A stretch of DNA of 64,000 nucleotides from Roridomyces roridus (Eukaryota > Basidiomycota > Agaricomycetes > Agaricales > Mycenaceae), in NCBI GenBank assembly GCA_029378245.1, contig JARKIF010000014.1, forward strand, positions 1,054,001 through 1,118,000, read 5' to 3'. The notes below the pieces were generated by a model that saw only the letters and a program-made list of their open reading frames with translations, was not told the DNA's origin and did no database searches. Below, piece after piece: positions 33,887 to 45,468 of this stretch. Position 1 is the stretch's first letter. Every line of letters begins with the position of its first letter. The position numbers and the translations under genes are program-made.

Positions 33887-35856
33887 TCAGAACAGCAACA
33901 TATCCTTTGGCCGCTGAGACCACACCTCAATCACGCTCTTGCCACCACGTTTGCACATAATGGCAATGACATCGCCTCCCCCGTCATGCCCCGACGGGGC
34001 AGCCGCAAAGTTCTCCGCAGCCTCAGTCCCTCCACCGAAACACACCTTCCATACACTCTCCCCCGCCTCGCTCAACTCACGCACATATGCGCCCGTCTTG
34101 ATTTCCCACAATCGTACTCGGCCATCATTCCCGGCAGTGACAAGCCACCGCGCGTCGAATTGCAGGGACGTGACAGACGAGTCGTGTGCTGCAATACGGT
34201 GCAGCGGCGTGTAATCCGATAGCGAGAAGGTAATCACCCGACCATCCGAACCACCGGTGACAAGGATCGAGTCTGCATTCGGGGAGAACGGAAGGGAGGG
34301 TGAGAGTTGGAGCTGGCACACAAGTGCAGTGTGGCCCTGCAGGAGAGCAAGGCATTGACTAAGGTGAATTAGTAAAAAAGTAGGCCGAGATGCAAAAAAA
34401 ACGCACCCAGAAAGGGCGTCCCATACGCGAACAGTCGTGTCCAGACCGCCCGAAGCGATCCTTACGCCATCGAAAGCGACAGAATAAATCTGGTGGAAAT
34501 GGCCTCGTAGCACATGGATGCACTCCCCGGTGTCAATATTCCATAAGCGACAAGTAGCATCGTAGCTGCCGCTTACGGCCCTGTTGCCGCAGACATCCAG
34601 GCAACGCACGCTGCCCGTGTGACCGGGCATTGACCGCAGCATTCGCCCTAGCTGCACGTCCCAGACCCTTAGCGTCGAGTCCCGCGAGCCAGTAACCGCA
34701 ACAGGGCGGTTGTGGAGGACCTTCAAGCACCGGATGGTCGATGTATGGCCGGAGAGTATGTGGATAGGGTATCCTGATCGAACATCCCACACCCGAAGGT
34801 CCTTGTCACATCCGCCGCTGACTACGAGAGAGTTTGGCTGGCCCCAGCCGTCAGATGCAGAACAGGGGGAGCTTCGCTTGCCAGGGAATGGTATAGGCAC
34901 CGTCTCACGGACCGGAAGGTCAAGTCCCAGGACAGGGTGCCAAACTGGCGGAACAGAGTGCTTTTCCCTCGGGTGGGGGCGCTCTCCAACCCATGATCCG
35001 CCTGGGCTGACGAGACATACGCCCCATACACCAGCATCATGGCCAGTCAGGGTGCGGGCAAGGACACCGGTGCGACTGCTGAATACGTGAATCTTGCTAT
35101 TTGCAAGACCGACAACGACCCAATCCTTGTCGAGCGCCACGGATGTAATAACGTCGACCGAATTTGGAGGGTTGCCGTTCGGAGGGGCAGCTGTTGGAGC
35201 CATGCGATGTGCTCGAAGGAGGGTACCCCCAAAGCGCCAGTTCATCACTGTAGTGACAATCAGGATGCGTTGGCAACAACATGTATAACGCCGAGCTTAC
35301 TGGTACTGTACGACTGCTTGAAATGCCGAAAGTACGAAAATGAATGTGGCGGTTGGCTCAGCGGGGGGAGCGACGGTCGCTTTGATTTGCTGCGTCTCCT
35401 GGCTTCCAGCCATTGCTGGGGAGGGTCCATGGGCAAGGATGCGAATTCCTCCATCTCCGATCCGTGCGCCCCTTCCTTGCTGCCAAATCCAATACGCAAG
35501 CACATGCCGCGCCAGAGGTATTCATCAGCAACCATGGTCTTCCAGCGACGACTGACCCGACTAGCTCGGGCCAGTGAGCGCGGCTCGTCAATGAAGCCAA
35601 GGACCATTAACGCAAGTTCCGTTGGCAAGTCGGCAATGAAATCACGCTTGAGGAGTGGCGCGATGGTCGTGGACACGAAGAGTAGCTCGGCAGGGGTCAG
35701 AGAGTGCAGTAGCGAAGCCAGGTATTGCTGGCGTAGCACTGGGTTGTTGGGTAGCGAGATTGGGATGGGGGAGAAGGCATTTGCGTCTGGCCCCGGGGAC
35801 GCGGCTGGGGTTGGAGGAGAGAAGACGGGCATGTAGATGGTGGCAGAGGAATCCAT
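33887..35856 (-). CDS. F-box/WD40-repeat protein (SCF substrate receptor)
   Basis: Substrate-recognition subunit of an SCF ubiquitin ligase, of the Cdc4/Met30/Pop type; the exact orthologue is not settled. Start MDSSATIYMPVF at 35856. The F-box lies near residues 60-110 (IADLPTELALMVLGFI, RASRVSRRWKTMVADEYLWR). The WD40 blade array runs from about residue 200: VVVGLANSKIHVF, LTGHDAGVWGV, VVSGGCDKDLRVWD, LSGHTSTIRCLKV, VTGSRDSTLRVWD, MPGHTGSVRCLDV, AVSGSYDATCRLWN, LRGHFHQIYSV, IASGGLDTTVRVWD, and two C-terminal blades. Introns at about 35233-35286 and near 34358-34406. Intact, about 620 residues. Confidence 0.92.
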
Positions 35857-36126
35857 CGTCTGGATGTGGGCGCGCGAAGAGACAAACAATTGCTCCCGAG
35901 CTGATGACAACGAGTAATTAAATTCTCGACATCACCCTCAGTCATACTCGAGCAAGACCCGGCGACGAGTAGACAACCCTCCCGACAATAAGGTTTATTA
36001 TGTTTCGCCCACAAGAGCAGTAGCGCTCCGGCAGCTTTTGTTGGCAATTTTTCACCTGGCGGCGATCTTTTTCTGCGGGTTTACGACTTGAATTCCATGT
36101 TCCGCGCCACATCCCACGAGTTAACA

Positions 36127-36644
36127 ATGACTGCTCTGTGCACACCTTTCAAGCTCGGGGACGTTGCTATCTCGAACCGCTTTGTTTATTGTTCTCAACG
36201 CTAGTATCTGGTCCATCAGTTTCTCGACTCTTCGTCCAACAAGCACACCGACAAGTGGGAGGAAGTGCGGAGAGTGTGCGCTTCAATGCGTTGGAGGCGC
36301 TCGAAGCGTTGATTCAAGTATACAGCTCGAATGTGGGGGTAAGATTCAGCCCTATATGCTACTCCGTGGTGAATAAACTAGGCTTATGTTACCTCGATGC
36401 GCTACGTGCCTTCCTCGACGCTGAATACATTTCGCTCACAAATTACTGTCATTCACTCGTTCAAGGCGTGAAACGGGCGACGCAACACGACATCCTGCAG
36501 ACCTTCAAGCCGTTGCTCAGCTATACACCAGTCTTTGTCAACGACGTGACTCAGGCGGAAGCTGAAGAGTTTGTTGGCGCAGCGGGTGTTAGCAACGGCC
36601 TGGACTGGATATACGGACCACAAGTGTGCGTAGATAGAATATAA
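36127..36644 (+). pseudogene. Old Yellow Enzyme (NADH:flavin oxidoreductase) remnant
   Basis: The first 20 residues (MTALCTPFKLGDVAISNRF) match the OYE N-terminus. After a stop the same frame resumes far downstream in the family with YLVHQFLDSSSNKHTDKW; about 150-170 residues of the barrel, including the FMN- and substrate-binding His/Asn region, are missing. One base is lost at TGGGAGGAAGT (about 36257), where the conserved DKWGGS should read. The rest (ESVRFNALEALEALIQVYSSN, VKRATQHDILQTFKPLL and a short tail) continues in a second frame. Internal deletion plus nonsense plus frameshift makes this a clear pseudogene. Confidence 0.85.
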
Positions 36645-36740
36645 AATTGCCTTTTTGGGACGTGGGCGGTGTACGCTTTGCTTTGTTTGGCCGCAGTCTA
36701 TGACAACAAACATCTCTCCACTCCGCATTTGACAGTCAAG

Positions 36741-38261
36741 ATGGCCTCTGAGGTGCCCTTGGTCGTAGATAACGGAACTGGCGTGCGTGTCATCTCATTC
36801 CGACCGCTCCATTCTAATCCGTCGTGTTCAGTTCGTGAAAGTGGGATATGCAGGCTCCAATTTCCCCGAACATGGTACACGACTCGATTATGCATGATAT
36901 CTTCCGGGTCTCACTGGGTGTACAGTATTCGCGTCTATCGTCGGTCGCCCAATATTGCGTGCAGAGGAGCGAGTGGGATCCGCAGTCATCAAGGACATTA
37001 TGGTCGGCGACGAGGCTGCGGCGAACAGAAACTACCTCCAGGTCACCCAACCCATGGAGCACGGTATCGTGCGGAACTGGGAGGATATGAAGCATCTTTG
37101 GGATTATACGTTTGACGAGAAGCTCAAGGTCGACCCACGCGGGAGGAAGGTGCTCCTGACCGAGCCGCCGATGAACCCCAAGGTCAACAGGCAGCGCATG
37201 TGCCAGGTCATGTTTGAGGAGTACGGATTCGGCGGTGTTTATGTGGCTATCCAGGCGGTGTTGACGCTCTACGCCCAAGGTGCGTGGCTAGTTGCTGCGG
37301 ACGGCAACACCAACTCACACTAATTCAGGTCTGACGACGGGTGTCGTGGTGGATTCCGGTGATGGCGTGACGCATATTGTGCCCGTATACAGTGGCTTTG
37401 CACTTCCCCACTTGACCCGCCGACTGGATATCGCTGGGCGGGACGTGACGCGCTATCTGATCAAATTGCTGCTCATGCGTGGATACGCGTTCAACCGGAC
37501 GGCCGACTTTGAGACTGTACGAGAAATCAAGGAGAAGTTGTGCTACGTCAGGTGAGTGTCGTATCCAGATGTTTCCTACCGTCTGACCATTGGGCAGCTA
37601 TGACCTCGATATGGACACGCGACTGTCGGAGGAGACTACGGTGCTTGTCGAGAGCTACCAGGTGTGTATCATGGGGTTTCACTCGGATTTCCACTTATCC
37701 GTTCTCAGCTACCAGACGGGCGTACGATCAAAGTGGGTTCTGAACGATTCGAGGCCCCCGAGTGCATGTTCCAGCCGCACTTGGTCGATGTTGAGCAACC
37801 TGGCATGGCAGGTGCGTCGTGCTCTCCTCCTCTCCTTCCTTTGTGCTATAAATCATCACAGAAATGCTCTTCCAAACCATCCAGGCCGCCGCCGTTGACG
37901 TCCGTACTGAGCTGTACAAGCATGTTGTACTCTCTGGCGGATCCAGCATGTACCCCGGGCTGCCCAGTCGTCTCGAAAAGGAGATGAAGCAGTTGTATCT
38001 CACGCGCGTGCTCAACGGGGACCCGACGAGGTTGAATGTCAGTGGTTTATTTCTTGTCCGTGCCATTGCTGAATACAATGATTGCAGAAATTCAAGATTA
38101 GGATTGAAGACCCGCCGCGCCGGAAGCACATGGTCTTCCTCGGCGGTGCTGTACTGGCTGACATTATGAAAAACCGCGAGGACTTTTGGATATCGCGTGA
38201 GGAGTGGTTTGAACAGGGTCCACGGGCACTGGATAAACTTGGACGGGGAGAGAACAACTGA
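36741..38261 (+). CDS. ARP2: Actin-related protein 2 (Arp2/3 complex)
   Basis: Subunit of the Arp2/3 complex that nucleates branched actin filaments for endocytic patches. Start [14 protein letters not shown] at 36741, with the nucleotide loop split by an intron, then [24 protein letters not shown], and the Arp2-type insert around [16 protein letters not shown]. Further: YPMEHGIV-type [74 protein letters not shown] and [20 protein letters not shown]. Seven short GT-AG introns, about 390 residues, the usual length, with no break in frame. It is convergent with the pyridoxal kinase gene, 80 bp apart. Confidence 0.96.
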
Positions 38262-38341
38262 TTCTGTATATTTCAATCCTTCAAAGTGTACGAACAGGTT
38301 TCCCACAATTAATTCGTTATAAGGTATGTCTAAGGAAAGCT

Positions 38342-39595
38342 CTAAGATGCCCAAAAGTCTGCCCAAGGTTGCAGCTCCCTGGTATCCTGCAGCCCGATAC
38401 CACGAAGGATATCCTGACCCTGGATGAGCCGGAGCTCCCTTCCGCGCATGCGTCGGACCTTTCGGAGAGGGTCTGCCGCGTCCTTTTCGTCATCAGTCCC
38501 CTGCCGGTCCTCCTCTGGCAGTGTTTCGGCGTATTCGTGCGTCAGACGGAGCATTGCATGCGTTTTGGTGAGCGCTTGTGAGGCGGCACGTGACACCGCG
38601 GAAGGGGACTGGGGGTCGTAGTGTGCGAGGAGGAGGGCAGAGAAGAGGTCTCCGACGCCGGAAAAGTAGCCTGGGAGCTGCTGGACGGTTTGTGCGTGGA
38701 CTGTTGAGGTGTCTGTTGTGGCTGATGAGGCGATACACAAAAGGTGGTTCGCGTCTGGATCTAGATTGGAGGATATGCTTGCGGGAAGGGCGTCTTTGAG
38801 CCACGGGGAGAGGGGGATTGAGCTGATTACGACGTTTGGGACGTGGTAATCTTGGTGTAGGATGGTGAGGGCCCGCCGGAGAGAAGGGAGGTCTTTCAGC
38901 ACGATGTCTGTGAGGGTTCTAAGGAGAATTGAGCAAGGGAATGGGATTAGAGCAAAGTATTTACTCGACTTCAAACCAGTTCGGGGAGATTATGGTTGAG
39001 AGAGGAAGCAGCCTTCGATAGATTGGGATAACGTCTGGGGCGACATAGAGACGTCCCGAGTCACCAAGTACGGCTGAGGAAATGAGCCGATGGAATAGCA
39101 AGACGGAACGGCACACACGATCCAAAAGATAGATAATGTCCGGTCTCTTGGACTTGAGTTTCTCTACAAGATCGGCAACGGCGGTGAGCCCTTCAGCACC
39201 GGGTATGTAACCTGATGGTGGGCGGAATTTAACACCAACGTTGAGCTCATGCGACGAGAGTGACCTGTGAGCAGTCTGTCAGGGAGCAGAAGCAGATTTT
39301 GTTCCAAGCTCTCGAAGATTTGGCCCAGTTCCGCTGCGGTCGATCTTGTACCGCCCAATCGCCCATATCCTGGGGAAGATGGAGCAGTACATCCGGGACG
39401 ATTCAACCGACGCACCTGAGTGGTTGGAAAAATTGACGGTGTTCACTACCTGGTTTATTATGGTTCAGCCCTTCAAGGAGATGGAATAGAGCGTACATCC
39501 ACGTCGTAGCCGAGGCATTGCAAGGGAAACACAGCGGCCTTGCCTCCCACGTAGCCAAAGACGACATGAGATTGGATGCTGAGAACTCGACCCAT
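38342..39595 (-). CDS. Pyridoxal (vitamin B6) kinase
   Basis: Cytosolic ribokinase-fold kinase that phosphorylates pyridoxal/pyridoxine to make the PLP cofactor. Start [20 protein letters not shown] at 39595, with the conserved N-terminal QSHV...GYVGNKAA-type signature; then [52 protein letters not shown] (split by an intron at GAT-C|CC) and the anion-hole block [17 protein letters not shown] near residue 250. About six introns, roughly 330 residues, intact. The start codon is only 84 bp from the divergent START-domain gene. Confidence 0.93.
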
Positions 39596-39679
39596 TTTGT
39601 TCGAAGAAAGGAAGTGATCACGTTCGGTCCGAGAACCGCGCAGCAAGCGAGCGCGTCTTGCACCACACACCACTCTCAA
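39596..39679. promoter_or_regulatory. 84-bp divergent promoter
   Basis: All of the sequence between the two head-to-head start codons (39595 minus, 39680 plus). Both genes read intact, so transcription in both directions must be driven from here or from within the 5' ends. No TATA box is visible. Confidence 0.7.
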
Positions 39680-42600
39680 ATGTCAGATGGCTCCAGGTCC
39701 GATTTCTGCACTGCTACTCTGCGTCTCGTTCTCACTTCGTGTGCCCCAGGCTGCGGCAGTCTTGGTACACTGCGCTGAGCGGCGCCGAGACTCAATTCCG
39801 CCAACTCCTCACTTCCTCTTCGTCTGCGGAATGGAAGCGACTCTCTGCTTCAACAGACCCGTCCAAGAAGGGCAAGGCACGGGTGGCTGCCGTTCCCGAA
39901 GTAGGTGATGTCGTTGTCCACCGTAACAGTAAAGCAGGGGGCGACGTGTACCGGCTCGTGTTGGATGTTCCCACTGGTGAAGAATCCGTGTCTCTGGAGC
40001 CGTGGAAGGCAGTCATCACCACTCCTGAACTGCGTCAAGAATGGGACCCAGCCGTGGAGGAGGCTCATCTTCTCGAAATTTTCGACCACAATACGCGGAT
40101 AGCCAAGACGAATTTTACGCTGGGGTGGCCCGCAAAGTGCGTACGACCCAAAGGCTCTATTCTGGATGTTGCTTACACGCTTCTAGTCCGCGAGACGCGG
40201 TCACTATTTCACGATCATTTCACGATGCCACCACCTTTATCGACATTTCCACCTCCCTGCCCCGCTCACCCGACGAACCAGTATACCTGCGACCATCCCC
40301 ACCCTATGTCAGATCACACGTTACTTGTCAGTCCACAGTTTTCTCTTCGGGCAGGAGGTTTAATGCGCAACAGTGTTCGCTTGGTGTATCCAACACTTGG
40401 CACCTCCGCAACTTCCCACTACTCCAGGAGATCCATCCAAGAAACGAAGCTCTTCTGGCGGCAGAATACGTATTACCTGCTTTTGGCAGCACGATTTACG
40501 AACACCGTGGAGTTTCGGGTCGTCCTCTAGCGCGTTGCAGCAGCTTTCGACCATGGGCCTGGGTTTATTGAAGACGGTCATGAAGCGCGGCTCCCGAATT
40601 CCCAAACTGACTGGGTACGGAAATGGAGTGTCCATCGAACGCGTTCGTTTCCAGCTCGACAGAGAGGCCCTCACTGTCGACTATGCCATCATCCCTGAAG
40701 ACGAAGAACACCCAGCGTCTGGACAAGGGATAGACGAGCTTCATGCAATTCGAGAGCAACGACGTCTGACGCGGTCCATCGAATGTGTTCTGCCGTCCGG
40801 CGAAGGTTGGGACGTCCAAGTATCGACCAAGGCGTCCAGCGAGGAGGTTGAACGACTTCCTTGGTCCGTTCGCGCCATTCGCAGCAGTTCTTTTCCTTCA
40901 ACTGCCGAGTTTTCGGAGGGCCTGCCGTTGGATCAGATTGTCGTGCGACTGTCACACGCGCCCCTGATTGACGAGCATTCGGTGCTCAAGGTTCGAGTGG
41001 TGGTGGAGATTTCTGGATCATCTGCTGGGTTGCGTCTCAACGGTCTCCCTCAGACCATTCAAGATGTCGAGGAGCGCGACCCATCATCCTACTTTATCTC
41101 CAAGCAGATTCTGCAGGATGTTTCGAGCACGGCCGATCTTAGTTTCAACACTACGTCTTCCATACATACGACAAGCAGTCTTGGTTCCACTACTTCCGAG
41201 CCTACCATCCCGCGTCCACCGACTGAACGCTCCGCTGCTGCCGAAAAATCCATCTTGTCGCGTGTAAGGCGCAACTACATATATTTTTCGTCCCTCTTGC
41301 AGGAGCCTGAAGCTAAATGGAGACGAAGTATGTTTTCCAAGACGCTTTATTTCTCTAGACTAATTTCTCCAGCCACGGAAGGCAAAGGTGTTTCGATAAC
41401 TCAGCTTGACTCGATTGACCCGACCCTGGTGGTCTATCGGGCAGAGGCTACATTTGTAGGAGTTGGATTGTGGGATCTCTACGCCGCTGTTGTTTCACCG
41501 GGTGCCAAGATGTTCTGGGACAAGCAACATGAAGACGCCGTTCTTCTGGAGGATGTCAACGATTTGACTGAGCTCTGGCATTTCAAGACCAAACCGGCGT
41601 GGCCTGCAAAGTAAATATCCCAATCTCTACCATCCACGTCTAACTCGATTACAGCGGTCGCGATTCCGTGGTGCTGAAGACGGTATACAAGTCGCCTACC
41701 ACGATCCACGTGTTCTCCTTTTCGGCCGACGATGCTCATCTGTTCCCCAATATCCCAGCAGTCGATCCAAACATCATCCGCACGCAGATTGACATTCAGG
41801 GATGGGCAATTGAAACACTCTCACCTACCACGACGCTGTTAACTCTGTTGGAGCAATCCGACCCCAAAGGATGGACAAACAAAGCGTCGATACCAACTTT
41901 GATGATAAACGCGTTGGCAGGCATTGGGGAATTTGCCATCAAGTGCGGTGGTCCGCCAGTAGTCACTCGGCTATCGGGCGCGAAAGCGAACGAGATGCGG
42001 TACGACCACGAGAGGTCCAGCTTCAAAGTCGAGTACGAAGCATCTAACAATCGACGATCCCGGAACAATGTCGATTCTGATGCTTCCAACGATGCAAGTG
42101 GATCGAGTGGCATCGAATGCGAGCTACGTTGTGACCTGGATGCGTGGGCGCCTTCACTGGACATCGTTGTCGATCCGCCGCCCCAAACTCTGTCTTGCCT
42201 CCGGCGACATCGTCTGTCGACCGAGGGCGGCGGGTTGTGGTTGACCTTGACGCATGATGTCATGTTCGTTGATGAAGAACGACTACTGGTTCTCGTTCGG
42301 AAGGCGCCTGGGAAAGAGAAGGGTGTAGTCATGGTCAACGGCTCCAAGGTTGCTGTGGACGTCGAGGAGCTGCAAGATAGCGAGATCAAGTCGCTCACGA
42401 AACGGAAGAGAGTGAAGCCTGCTCGGATACCTCTGGATCAGCCTCCAGTCGTGAGCGTGATTCGGAGACGGCGTGCTGAATGGGACGCGGATTCGGAAGA
42501 CACCGCCAATTCCAACACGCGATCAATGGGCTGGGCTACGGCGCCCCGTATTTCGAGCCCACTGGCCCGATTTTTCACGTTTGCGGTCGATCAGGCGTCT

Positions 42601-45203
42601 ACGACAACGCAGCAGGCTGTGGCTGCCATTACTCCAGCCACGGGTGTTGGAGATAACGCAGTCCCGTCTTCATCCAAACTACCTATGCAATATGCCTTGG
42701 AGGCTCTTGCGTGGATCCAACAATCTCATTGGCACGGTTCCTCGGACGAATGGACTACTCTGAACGACAAGGGTTTATCTGTCCGTCGCAAACTCTGTCC
42801 CGATATTTCTCCTGTCATCCAGGTGCACAAGGGTGAAAAGGTCATTGAAGGTGTATCGGCCGAGGAGCTTGCAGCCATAGTTACCGATTTCGACTGCCGG
42901 AAAAAGTGGGATGAACGGTTCGACTCTGCGACAGTGCTCGAGTCGTACGGCGCCAACTCTCGGACGGCGTTTACAGTGGCAAAGGCGTCGTTTCCCTTCC
43001 GAGATCGAGGGTTCTATGTTGCGTCGGTTTTGGCGCGCGCACATGTGCCGCCTTCCCGAAGGCCCAATGGGGATGTTGCGGAACAATCCCACGGGCTCCG
43101 GAATGCCATCTTTTGCGTTTCTGCCTCGTTCAGCCCGGAATCGATCCCGAATTTCCTCCCCGCGAAATGCAATCCTTATGGGCTACCCCTCGGCCGCGTT
43201 TTCGTCGACGCGTGGATATTGGAAACACTAGACCCATACACGAAGGAGAACTATGCGATCCCGTCAACGCGATGCACACGCGTGGTTGCCGTCGACTACG
43301 CCGGTGCCATCCCAGCTGCATTCAATTCCATGATCAACGCTGCTATGCCACGCGCCATCCTCGCGGTGGAGGCGTACTTTAACAGCATATCGTCGCTCCC
43401 AATCACGAGGCTGCCACCGGCAGGACTGGTCATATCGGACAAGGATGAACCGATCGAGGAACCTGCCTGGCGTGTTCGGCGCCGTGACGAAAACCGCATT
43501 CTTGTTCACACCAAGTACGCTCCAGACACACGGGTTTACCGGAGTAGGATATTGCTTCACATTCCCCCTCCGGCACCGGCGGTGCCGCCAACACTACGCA
43601 GCGATGAGACGCCGCGGCCGAGTAGAATGACGCTCAGTCCCGTGCTTCCCGATACCCCCGAGGTAATCTCTGGGCTTCCGAGCTCAGGAAGCGACAATTC
43701 GTCGATGAGCGGGATCAACGGGCTTCCATCGCCGACCAGCACACTCCGGGAACGGAGGATGTCGTCTGTAACTAGGAGTCCTGGACGCCCACGCACCGAG
43801 TCCTTGGGCTCGGATTCAATGCGGCAACATTTGGAGGCTAACCCGGTACGACAACGAACTGAATCGGTGACTTCTGCAGGTGCGGCGGGTGCTCGCGAAC
43901 TACGTGGACGGACTTCGTCTGCTTTCACTATCAAAGGCGAAGTGCGCACGCCTGTGGATCTGCTTGTTGCGGAATTTGTGGTCGACTCTAAATTGTATCC
44001 GGACGGGTACAGTGTCAATTTGAGCTCATGGCTCAAAACAGATGTCGAGTTTGGCCAGCAACGCGAGCTCATACCACTCTGCGCGGCGGATGGAAGCTCG
44101 AAGAATGATGTCCTTCCGCTGATTCCGACGGTTCACGTAATGCCGTCTTCACCGCTGCACTCCTCTGGGCTGAGGGCAGAGGCTCCGACGAGGCATTTGG
44201 TGAGACTCACACTACCGACGGCGCAATATCAAATTTCGACGGTGCGCGACCCGTTGACGGATGAGGTGAGGAGCGCGCCCCCAAAACCGTCGTGGCTTCT
44301 CGCACTCGAAGGCGGTGGCGCGGTAGTTGAGGTGGAAGTGCGGCCGGGTGGCAAGAAGAGCAAGGTGGTGGTGGTTGACGGCAAGGATGTTCCGGTCGTG
44401 AATGAGAAGGAGGCGTTGACGACCCTGGGGAGGGAGGAGCTGCTGGATGACCGAATATCCAAGATGAGCATCCTTTCGAGGTAAATTGGCATTTTATCCT
44501 TGATCTTCGGTCTCAACGTGTTATTACAGGGTCGCCAACGAACCTGAAGCGTTGTCTGAGCAGCTCAGTGCTCCCGTCGCCGTCGCAGAGAACTTGCTCG
44601 ACCCTAGCGTATTAGCAACTGTGGCGGTTGACGGAGAGAACTCGAAGGAACCGCGGGAAAACAGTAACGCCGACAGCGGAGAAGAGGCAGTGGGCACGGT
44701 GAATTGATCGTCTCTCTCGTGTTCGGTTACAGTGACTGACAATTAATTGCAGCCACCGAATGATATCGCACCGGCATTCCCAGTGGTACAGACGGGGGGA
44801 CTTCTCGGATTCATGACGCGTTTTACGAATTCGACAGGGTCCACCAGTGCTTCGCCTGTGACCACCGGCGAGCCACGCAAGGTTCCCGGTGGGTTGGGGG
44901 ACATTGACGCGCCCCTGGAGACGCGTGGGACGAATGCCAGCGTGTATCCGTTGTCGACGCTGGTGACCGTAGCGCTGATAATGTTCCTGATTGGATCGCT
45001 ATTCCGGTGACTATTGCTCTCACAAATGCAATATGTGTCTGACACCAGTTCCCAGGTCACTGCTCTCACCAGCTGACTTTATCTACTTGGCGGCTGAGCT
45101 AGAGGAGGGAGAGGAAGCTCCGGGCTGGCGAGAGATCCGACGACTACTGCAGGTCAAGCTGCCCTGGGGATACGACGTGCATATTGCTCTCATACATCGC
45201 TAG
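39680..45203 (+). CDS. Giant START-domain protein with C-terminal membrane anchor
   Basis: Very large (about 1,700 residues) protein with lipid-transfer START-like modules. Start MSDGSR at 39680, followed by an intron after five codons. Three segments share the START helix/strand pattern: [20 protein letters not shown] (about 40035), [19 protein letters not shown] (about 41510) and [19 protein letters not shown] (about 42895), each followed by a K-rich strand with WPAK, WPAN or [10 protein letters not shown]. Ser-rich low-complexity linkers lie near 43600-43950. Near the C-terminus a hydrophobic helix ([18 protein letters not shown], about 44955) is followed by about 50 residues. The exon at 41656-44484 alone is 2.8 kb without a break. 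Likely a membrane-anchored lipid transporter at an organelle contact; inferred, no experimental relative recalled. Confidence 0.8.
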
Positions 45204-45468
45204 CATTGTAATATGTAGCATTCACTTGGAGATCATCGGAGGACGGGATCAACGGGCACTGCAAAACGGGACACTGTCTGAAAAGGCTGTCTCTCACACT
45301 CTCCTCCTTGACTGTATTTTCTCAACTCTTGTGACTGGCCCTCTGGAACCCACGAGAAGCGATATCTTGTCGCAGTGCGGTGCATAAGGAATTGTCGCAG
45401 ACATCATCTGTGCTGTTGCTTCCGCTTTTCTCGTAGACGCGCTTGGCTCTCACCACCACCCACCTACC

